Shown here: positions 1-4,023 of the stretch, piece after piece
How positions within the stretch are numbered: the first letter of the stretch is position 1
Layout of the letters: every line of letters starts with the position of its first letter
Origin: Anaerolineales bacterium
GTDB lineage: Bacteria > Chloroflexota > Anaerolineae > Anaerolineales > VGOW01
NCBI GenBank assembly: GCA_919901875.1
Contig: CAKKQG010000196.1
Location: forward strand, 1-6,026
Length of the DNA stretch: 6,026 bases
Reading direction: 5' to 3'
Notes under the pieces: generated by a model
The model's database searches: none
Told to the model about the DNA's origin: nothing
The model's input: the letters and a program-made list of their open reading frames with translations, nothing else
Made by a program: the position numbers and the translations under genes

Positions 1-691
1 GTTCGAGTTTTAAGTGGATGTCGTTTTTAATTTCGAGGAATGACTCTTCGAGATAGGGATAGGCAAGCCAGACGTTCATGGAGCCAAACAGAAATCCAGT
101 GAGTGTGCGGAAGAAGGGCGTGCTTTCGCGCAGAGTTATAAAGTTGAAGGGCGGTTGCGAAAATAGTTGGCTGAAACCATCTAACCCAATCGGCACGATG
201 CCGATCAAACCATACAGCAGCCAGTGAAGCGGTTTTACTTGAAGACCGCTCACGCGAGCAATGCCAAAAATAATTCCGGCGAGGAGAATGCCGCCGTAGA
301 TCGCCACATCGCGCTCGCAATACGCCACTTTGAATCCCATCACGGCGTTGCCCACAAAATCGCGCGCGGCAAAACGATCTAATAAGTTATACGGGTCAAT
401 GCCGGTGAGCGCTTTGAATTGCGGCGCTTCGTAAGCAACCTGTTCGCCAAAAAGAAACCACGAGCGAAACGCAAATTGATGACATAAAGGCGAGTAGGCT
501 TTGTAGATGACCGTCGCCGGAAAGTCGAGACCCATCTTCATCAAGATAGGGGCGAGAAACGGCAAGCCAACATAGATGAAGACAAAGAAGTTGAAAACCG
601 CTAACCAATGCGTGGCAAGTGAGTAAATTTGTTTATCGAGCCAGATAATGAAAGAGCGTGTGCGACCAGAGACGGCGGGAGTAGAGGACAT
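1..691 (-). CDS. DUF2085 family integral membrane protein (3' end outside window)
   Basis: The frame is open from an ATG at 691 to the window edge, giving 230 residues with no stop, so the C-terminus is missing. The function of the family is unknown. Family landmarks are visible in order: a first hydrophobic segment (about 28-50), the Cys-His-Gln motif followed by RSWFLFG (C70-H71-Q72, to about 82), a second conserved cysteine in YCERDVAIYGG (C125), a hydrophobic segment (about 131-145), a helix ending in LDGFSQLF (D171, Q175), and RESTPFFRTLTGFLFG (188-203). These match the CHQ, C-x-R-x-x-x-x-Y, DG-x-x-Q and RES-x-x-x-R-x-x-x-G signatures I know for DUF2085. The gene follows the tlpA-like gene on the same strand after 113 nt of tandem repeats. 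No Shine-Dalgarno sequence precedes the ATG; the repeat ends 5 nt before it. The two conserved cysteines may be metal or redox sites, which is inference. Confidence 0.85.
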   Translation of the reverse strand, partial: MSSTPAVSGRTRSFIIWLDKQIYSLATHWLAVFNFFVFIYVGLPFLAPILMKMGLDFPATVIYKAYSPLCHQFAFRSWFLFGEQVAYEAPQFKALTGIDPYNLLDRFAARDFVGNAVMGFKVAYCERDVAIYGGILLAGIIFGIARVSGLQVKPLHWLLYGLIGIVPIGLDGFSQLFSQPPFNFITLRESTPFFRTLTGFLFGSMNVWLAYPYLEESFLEIKNDIHLKLE

Positions 692-696
692 AATTA

Positions 697-752
697 GAAG
701 TTGGAAGTTGGAGATTAGAGATTAGAGATTGGAGATTGGAAGTTGGAAGTTG
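697..752. repeat. Heptanucleotide tandem repeat, eight phased units
   Basis: Eight consecutive 7-nt units without a phase break: GAAGTTG x2 (697-710), GAGATTA x2 (711-724), GAGATTG x2 (725-738), GAAGTTG x2 (739-752). All units fit GARRTTR, and variants come in adjacent pairs with the outer pairs identical. Two further looser units, GAAATTT and GAGATTT (783-796), continue the 7-nt theme beyond the G4T4 block. The length is not a multiple of three in each unit, so short frames through it are artefacts. Comparable heptanucleotide short tandem repeats are known from cyanobacterial intergenic DNA; no relationship is claimed. Confidence 0.95.
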
Positions 753-779
753 GGGTTTTGGGGTTTTGGGGTTTTGGGG
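752..779 (+). repeat. Perfect (GGGGTTTT)3GGGG tract, predicted G-quadruplex
   Basis: Four runs of exactly four G (752-755, 760-763, 768-771, 776-779) are separated by exactly four T. This is the same 28-nt pattern as the ciliate Oxytricha-type telomere repeat, a standard model for an intramolecular G-quadruplex. The G-rich strand is the template for the minus-strand genes, and it begins 25 nt after the stop codon of the tlpA-like gene. A role in slowing polymerase or attenuating read-through is inferred only. Confidence 0.9.
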
Positions 780-804
780 TTTGAAATTTGAGATTTTATT
801 AAAT

Positions 805-1392
805 TTATTTTGGCAAAATTCTTTCGAGATGTCCTTCAAGTTGCTTCTCCGTCATGGTGCCGATCTGCATGGAGAGGATGCGCCCGTTGCGCCCGACGAA
901 GAACGAAGTGGGGAAGGCGCGCACGCGGTAGAGGTCGGTGACTTTAGTGCCGGGATCGAGCAGTGCTTCAAAGGCTAAATTGTGTTTTTTGAAAAACACG
1001 ACCACGTCGGCAAGCGGTTCGTCATCGTCTACCGCCAACACCACAAAACCTTGATCACGATATTTGCGATAAGCGGCGTCGATCGCCGGCATTTCAATTT
1101 CGCAGGGACCGCACCACGTCGCCCAAAAGTTGATCAAGATTGGTTGCCCGTTGAGCGAACTTAAACGGATGTCTCTGCCTTCGATATTTTTCAGAGTGAA
1201 ATCCGGCGCGGGTGAGCCGACGATGGGTGCGGGGAAGTTGGAATTATTATTCGCGTTCGTTCCTGCGGGGGTGGCGGCAGCCCCTTGAGCCGCCGGCAAT
1301 CCAATTAACACCAACGCGCCAATCGCTAATCCGATCAACATCCCCCCACCCATGATCAACAATGTGGCGCGAGTCGAACTTGGCGAGTCCAT
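805..1392 (-). CDS. TlpA/ResA-type membrane-anchored thioredoxin-like protein
   Basis: A 195-residue extracytoplasmic thiol-disulfide oxidoreductase. A short N-terminal tail is followed by one hydrophobic segment (about 11-35) acting as signal anchor, an Ala/Asn-rich linker (about 38-52), then a thioredoxin fold with the entry motif APDFTL (62-67), active site W93-C94-G-P-C97 in NFWATWCGPC, and the cis-proline loop FPTSFF (P161). The length suits a minimal TlpA/ResA protein. The ATG at 1392 is 1 nt after the stop of ccdA, which suggests translational coupling; only a weak GGAA precedes it. A TTG at 1410, preceded by GGGGGA at 6 nt, would add six residues and overlap ccdA, and cannot be excluded. 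With CcdA as electron donor it should reduce disulfides outside the membrane. Targets could be the transpeptidase encoded two genes upstream or apocytochromes; no cytochrome maturation genes are visible here. Confidence 0.92.
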   Translation of the reverse strand: MDSPSSTRATLLIMGGGMLIGLAIGALVLIGLPAAQGAAATPAGTNANNNSNFPAPIVGSPAPDFTLKNIEGRDIRLSSLNGQPILINFWATWCGPCEIEMPAIDAAYRKYRDQGFVVLAVDDDEPLADVVVFFKKHNLAFEALLDPGTKVTDLYRVRAFPTSFFVGRNGRILSMQIGTMTEKQLEGHLERILPK

Positions 1393-1393
1393 T

Positions 1394-2167
1394 TTAAATT
1401 CCGAAATCAAAAATCGTCCCCCACCCGGCGAAGATGCCCGCGATGCGTTGATAGGTGCCGGTGAGGAGCAGGACGCCGATGACGATCATCAGAACTCCGG
1501 TGGCGATAGAAATGTAGCGCGTGTATTTTGAATAGGTGCGAATAAGTTTCGTCACTTGCCCCACTGCCAGCGCCGAGATGAGAAACGGGATCGCCAGCCC
1601 CATTGAATAGGCGACCAGCAGCCACACCGCGCGCCCGGTCGTTTCGGCGGCGAGCCCCATGTTGATGATCAATGTCAACACCGGTCCCACGCACGGCGAC
1701 CAACCGGCTGTGAAAAACACGCCCATCATAAAAGAGGAGAGATAACTGAGTTCGGAGCGTGGGGCAACTTGTTTGCGCGTGTCGAATTCCAAAAATGGGA
1801 TCGTGATGACGCCCATGGTGTGCAAGCCAAAGACGATGACGATCAGCCCGCCGATCTGCGCCAGAATCGTTTTCAAATTGTAGAGAAAGCCCTCGGCTTG
1901 CGGATCGGTGCGACCTAAGAACGCCACGATGAGACCTGTTGGCACGCCGATCAAAAAGACCAACACAAAGCCTAGCCCCAGCACAAAGGCGATGCCATGC
2001 GAAAAGGTCAGCCAACGATTCGATTCAACGAGTTGACCATCCGTCGTGACCGCGCGCCCGCCGAGATACCCGATGTATGCCGGAACAAGCGACAACACGC
2101 ACGGAGAGAGAAACGATAATAATCCAGCTAATAATGCAAGACCAAACGAAACGTTAGAAGCATCCAT
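1394..2167 (-). CDS. ccdA: Cytochrome c biogenesis protein CcdA, thiol-disulfide transmembrane carrier
   Basis: A 257-residue polytopic protein of the CcdA/DsbD-beta family, which passes reducing equivalents from cytoplasmic thioredoxin to thioredoxin-like proteins outside. Both redox cysteines are present in their family contexts: C23 in LLSFLSPCVLSLVPAY and C159 in GVFFTAGWSPCVGPVL, each in an internally repeated half. Six hydrophobic segments can be read at about 8-34, 57-84, 101-125, 143-171, 181-203 and 217-236. The family's small-residue and proline motifs around each cysteine are intact. The gene starts 2 nt after the transpeptidase stop, with GGGAG 9 nt before its ATG inside the end of that gene, and stops 1 nt before the tlpA-like gene, so all three are probably one transcript. 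The ccdA-tlpA pairing is a well-known functional unit. Confidence 0.95.
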   Translation of the reverse strand: MDASNVSFGLALLAGLLSFLSPCVLSLVPAYIGYLGGRAVTTDGQLVESNRWLTFSHGIAFVLGLGFVLVFLIGVPTGLIVAFLGRTDPQAEGFLYNLKTILAQIGGLIVIVFGLHTMGVITIPFLEFDTRKQVAPRSELSYLSSFMMGVFFTAGWSPCVGPVLTLIINMGLAAETTGRAVWLLVAYSMGLAIPFLISALAVGQVTKLIRTYSKYTRYISIATGVLMIVIGVLLLTGTYQRIAGIFAGWGTIFDFGI

Positions 2168-2169
2168 TT

Positions 2170-3252
2170 CTAAGAACTCCCATCATTTGTAAATGTCGGG
2201 GGCGTGCCTTCAATTTCTACACGCGTGCCGCCGGGCCACGGCACTTCGATCTTGCCGGGCGAATAGGTGACTTCGGGCGTCGTCCAACGGAATAACCACT
2301 TCGCCGCATCGGGTGTGCAGTTCAAGCAACCGTGTGAGCGCGGGCGACCATAATCGTTGTGCCAGTATGTCGAGTGGATCGCCGCGCCGCCGGTAGCAAA
2401 AATAGAAACCCAGCCAACACCCGGCAAGTCGTAGCCATTAGGCGCAACGCCGCCCGCCATATGCGTGCTGACGAATTTGCGCGAGATGGGATGCTTGCCA
2501 CCGGGCGTGATATATAACTTTTGTTGATTGGAAACAGGATCGAAAAAGCTCGCGCCCGAAGCGAAGCGTGTCCGAAACACTTCGGTCTTGCCCTCAAACG
2601 CTGAGAGCCAGTGCGTATCGAGATCAGCCACGATTCGTTTATCGGTCACGTCAGGCGAGATGGGAGTGATCTCTTCCGTCGTAATGATCCGCGTGGTTTT
2701 GCCGTCAACCCAAAAGCCGAACGGTTTCTCTTCGTCAAAGAGGTGGTACCACGTCGTGCCATTGACCTGTTGAATCTTGTCAATCTTCGACACCGTGCTG
2801 TAATACAAGCGATACACAATTTTCGATTTCGTGTCCGGCGATTCGTAGGCTTCGGTGTATGGCACGTAAACCTCGCCGAAGAGTCCATTGAGCGGCAGCG
2901 CAGAAGTGACAGGCGTTTGCGGTTCATTCTTCACCGGCTGCACCCATGACGAGTGAAGATAACCGCCTTCAACTTCAAACCATACATAGTTGTGCCAAGA
3001 CGGTTTGCCTTCATACTGCCCCATCACCGCGCGGTAGAGTTCCACCACTTCATCTGATTTCATCGTCCGAATCAAATCCGCCGTCCAACGTGGGCGCTTC
3101 ATCAAGCGCAAGCCTAACACCGTCACCCGCCCCAGCCCCATGGTGGGAGCCGTCAACCGTAAGTCGTTAGGTGAAAGAGTCGGCAGCGCGGCGGCGCCGA
3201 TGGCAATGGAACTTAACTTTAAAAATTCACGTCGGGTAAATTTCTGGATCAT
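2170..3252 (-). CDS. Tat-exported L,D-transpeptidase (YkuD family) with CXXC at the active site
   Basis: A 360-residue secreted enzyme expected to form or modify peptidoglycan cross-links through a cysteine thioester. The N-terminus TRREFLKLS (6-14) followed by a hydrophobic stretch (15-24) is a twin-arginine signal. Residues about 85-107 (ending YLHSSWVQPV) and about 125-198 look like bacterial SH3-type wall-binding modules, a less certain call. The YkuD domain runs from about 205 to 348, with H293 and the signature S306-H-G-C309-x-N311; a tryptophan/GGTRVEI segment closes the fold. The only cysteines in the protein are catalytic C309 and C312, forming CLNC. It is first in a tight operon with ccdA and the tlpA-like gene, which suggests its cysteine is kept reduced by them (inference). 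A TATAAT lies 7 nt before the ATG and there is no Shine-Dalgarno sequence, so a leaderless mRNA is likely. Confidence 0.93.
   Translation of the reverse strand: MIQKFTRREFLKLSSIAIGAAALPTLSPNDLRLTAPTMGLGRVTVLGLRLMKRPRWTADLIRTMKSDEVVELYRAVMGQYEGKPSWHNYVWFEVEGGYLHSSWVQPVKNEPQTPVTSALPLNGLFGEVYVPYTEAYESPDTKSKIVYRLYYSTVSKIDKIQQVNGTTWYHLFDEEKPFGFWVDGKTTRIITTEEITPISPDVTDKRIVADLDTHWLSAFEGKTEVFRTRFASGASFFDPVSNQQKLYITPGGKHPISRKFVSTHMAGGVAPNGYDLPGVGWVSIFATGGAAIHSTYWHNDYGRPRSHGCLNCTPDAAKWLFRWTTPEVTYSPGKIEVPWPGGTRVEIEGTPPTFTNDGSS
2177..2181 (-). promoter_or_regulatory. Shine-Dalgarno sequence of ccdA
   Basis: GGGAG on the minus strand, 9 nt before the ATG of ccdA at 2167 and lying inside the last codons of the transpeptidase gene. 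It is one of the few convincing ribosome binding sites in the window and supports the ccdA start and translation from a shared mRNA. Confidence 0.6.
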
Positions 3253-3259
3253 AGAGACA

Positions 3260-3265
3260 ATTATA
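3260..3265 (-). promoter_or_regulatory. -10 element (TATAAT) for the transpeptidase-ccdA-tlpA operon
   Basis: A perfect TATAAT on the minus strand (3265 to 3260) lies 7 nt before the ATG at 3252. A start of transcription about 7 nt after the hexamer would fall at or next to the A of the ATG, giving a leaderless mRNA. No good -35 hexamer is present at 16-19 nt spacing; the upstream DNA there is a pyrimidine-rich, G-poor tract in sense orientation. Confidence 0.55.
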
Positions 3266-3285
3266 GTCGAAAGAGATGAGAGGTA

Positions 3286-3320
3286 GATGATTAAAGATTC
3301 AAGATGAAAGATTCAGGTGA
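3286..3320. repeat. Imperfect heptamer tract in the divergent intergenic region
   Basis: Five phased 7-nt units: GATGATT, AAAGATT, CAAGATG, AAAGATT, CAGGTGA. AAAGATT occurs twice at a 14-nt interval. The plus strand from 3253 to 3320 has only four C in 68 nt, so the sense strand of the transpeptidase upstream region is G-poor. It is weaker than the 697-752 array but of similar style. Confidence 0.6.
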
Positions 3321-3390
3321 TACCGCCACCCAATCTAAAACCATCACCTTACATTTCCCTTACGCCCTCCAACATCAAACTTCTAACCTC

Positions 3391-3448
3391 GTTCATTTGT
3401 CATTCTTCATTCTCTCATTGCTCATTGTTCATTCTCTCATTGTTCATT
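3391..3448. repeat. TCATT tandem tract (7/8-nt period) before the zinc-ribbon gene
   Basis: Eight successive units each end in TCATT: GTTCATT, TGTCATT, CTTCATT, CTCTCATT, GCTCATT, GTTCATT, CTCTCATT, GTTCATT. Six units are 7 nt and two are 8 nt. The tract ends 11 nt before the ATG at 3460 and overlaps its putative promoter. From 3321 to 3459 the plus (sense) strand has only seven G in 139 nt. An open frame from 3304 through this tract is a repeat artefact. Confidence 0.85.
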
Positions 3449-3453
3449 ATAAT
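3425..3453 (+). promoter_or_regulatory. Putative promoter of the zinc-ribbon gene, leaderless
   Basis: A perfect TATAAT (3448-3453) is separated by 17 nt from TTGTTC (3425-3430), a partial match to TTGACA that is supplied by the TCATT repeat units. The -10 ends 6 nt before the ATG at 3460, so transcription would start about at the start codon. There is no Shine-Dalgarno sequence. The -10 is well supported by sequence; the -35 is weak. Confidence 0.55.
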
Positions 3454-3459
3454 AATCAC

Positions 3460-3948
3460 ATGATCTTCTTCGGCACAAAGGTCGTTCAGAACAAACTGCC
3501 CTCCGAGCGCAAAGTATGTCCCACTTGCATGAGCGTCACCGAGCATGACGTGGTAGATATAGACACACGCTTCACGTTGTACTTCATCCCGCTCTTTTCC
3601 GTTAAGCGCGAAGTGATCTATCGTTGTCTTAATTGCGGCGACACACACACCATCCCGTATGAAGAATACGAAGGTCGCCAAGAAGAAGCCACTCCGCCCG
3701 ACGTCAAGTGGAAGATCAGCACGCCCGAAGATGAAACCGAAGCAGGTGGAGACAAAACCAAAACGAAAAAAGAAAAGGCGCGCGTTATTTTAGAGGGCAA
3801 AGTCGTAAATGGCAAAGCCGAAAATCTGCGCGTGCCATTTAACCTCGACTCGCTTCCCCTTCTGCGCTACTTGTGGATCGGCTTTGGCCTTGTGGCTCTG
3901 CTTGCCATCGGCTTCCTCATTCTTGTCTTCCGTCTTCTCGCGCGTTAA
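3460..3948 (+). CDS. Zinc-ribbon protein with C-terminal membrane anchor
   Basis: A 162-residue protein of unknown role. The N-terminus MIFFGTKVV followed by C20-P-T-C23 and C56-L-N-C59-G forms a four-cysteine zinc ribbon around an aromatic FTLYFIPLF strand (38-46), as in the small zinc-ribbon family whose members start MI-x-FGT (zinc_ribbon_15 type). A charged Glu/Lys-rich linker follows (about 64-108), then a single hydrophobic helix (about 137-158) ending in a basic tail RLLAR, so the ribbon probably faces the cytoplasm with a tail anchor. I chose the ATG at 3460 over the one at 3304 because the family begins here and the upstream 52 codons translate repeat DNA. A TATAAT lies 6 nt upstream. 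The large gene downstream on the same strand begins 75 nt after the stop; no terminator is visible, so they may be co-transcribed. Confidence 0.85.
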   Translation: MIFFGTKVVQNKLPSERKVCPTCMSVTEHDVVDIDTRFTLYFIPLFSVKREVIYRCLNCGDTHTIPYEEYEGRQEEATPPDVKWKISTPEDETEAGGDKTKTKKEKARVILEGKVVNGKAENLRVPFNLDSLPLLRYLWIGFGLVALLAIGFLILVFRLLAR

Positions 3949-4023
3949 TAAACCCGCGTAGGTCTGGCTTCGCCGATTTCGCCTTGTGTTGCCGCGATTT
4001 CAATCGCTTGTTTTTCTCTTTTG

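Larger units (their letters stand above)
690..813. other. Cytosine-free plus-strand stretch (G-less transcript) between tlpA-like and DUF2085 genes
   Basis: From 690 to 813 the plus strand contains no C at all in 124 nt, while by hand count it has 42 G. The flanking genes are on the minus strand, so the RNA through here has no G and about one third C. Such RNA cannot form GC or GU pairs, so no intrinsic terminator hairpin is possible here. The stretch covers the last codons of the tlpA-like gene, the whole gap, and reaches into the DUF2085 start codon. It is made of the heptamer and octamer repeats listed separately plus AT-rich flank. A C-rich, G-free, unstructured RNA resembles a Rho loading (rut) site; that role is inferred. 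Confidence 0.9.

Noticed and set aside
27..608. Two minus-strand open frames (27-320 and 396-608)
   Set aside because: Both are out of frame with the continuous DUF2085 frame, which alone shows conserved motifs.
697..752. Repeat array as a CRISPR
   Set aside because: Units are 7 nt and contiguous, with no spacers.
633..839. Minus-strand open frame through the repeat array overlapping the DUF2085 start
   Set aside because: It is mostly translated heptamer and G4T4 repeat (Pro/Ser/Asn/Leu-rich), then runs out of frame into the DUF2085 gene; no family signature.
736..978. Plus-strand open frame beginning in the repeats
   Set aside because: Antisense to the tlpA-like gene, which has clear family motifs; the N-terminus is translated repeat.
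1393..1410. TTG start at 1410 for the tlpA-like gene
   Set aside because: It has a passable GGGGGA upstream, but the ATG at 1392 directly after the ccdA stop gives the more usual arrangement. Kept as an alternative, not adopted.
1407..2015. Long minus-strand open frame of 202 codons
   Set aside because: It lies in another frame inside ccdA, is rich in Arg/His as expected of a shadow frame, and has no membrane segments; ccdA in the true frame has both family cysteines.
3304..3459. N-terminal extension of 52 residues on the zinc-ribbon protein
   Set aside because: The extension translates repeat DNA; the family N-terminus begins at the ATG at 3460, which has a TATAAT just upstream.
3949..4023. 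Terminator or promoter between the zinc-ribbon gene and the fusion gene
   Set aside because: No GC-rich hairpin followed by a T run and no recognisable -10/-35 pair; the T-rich stretch before 4024 lacks a preceding stem.
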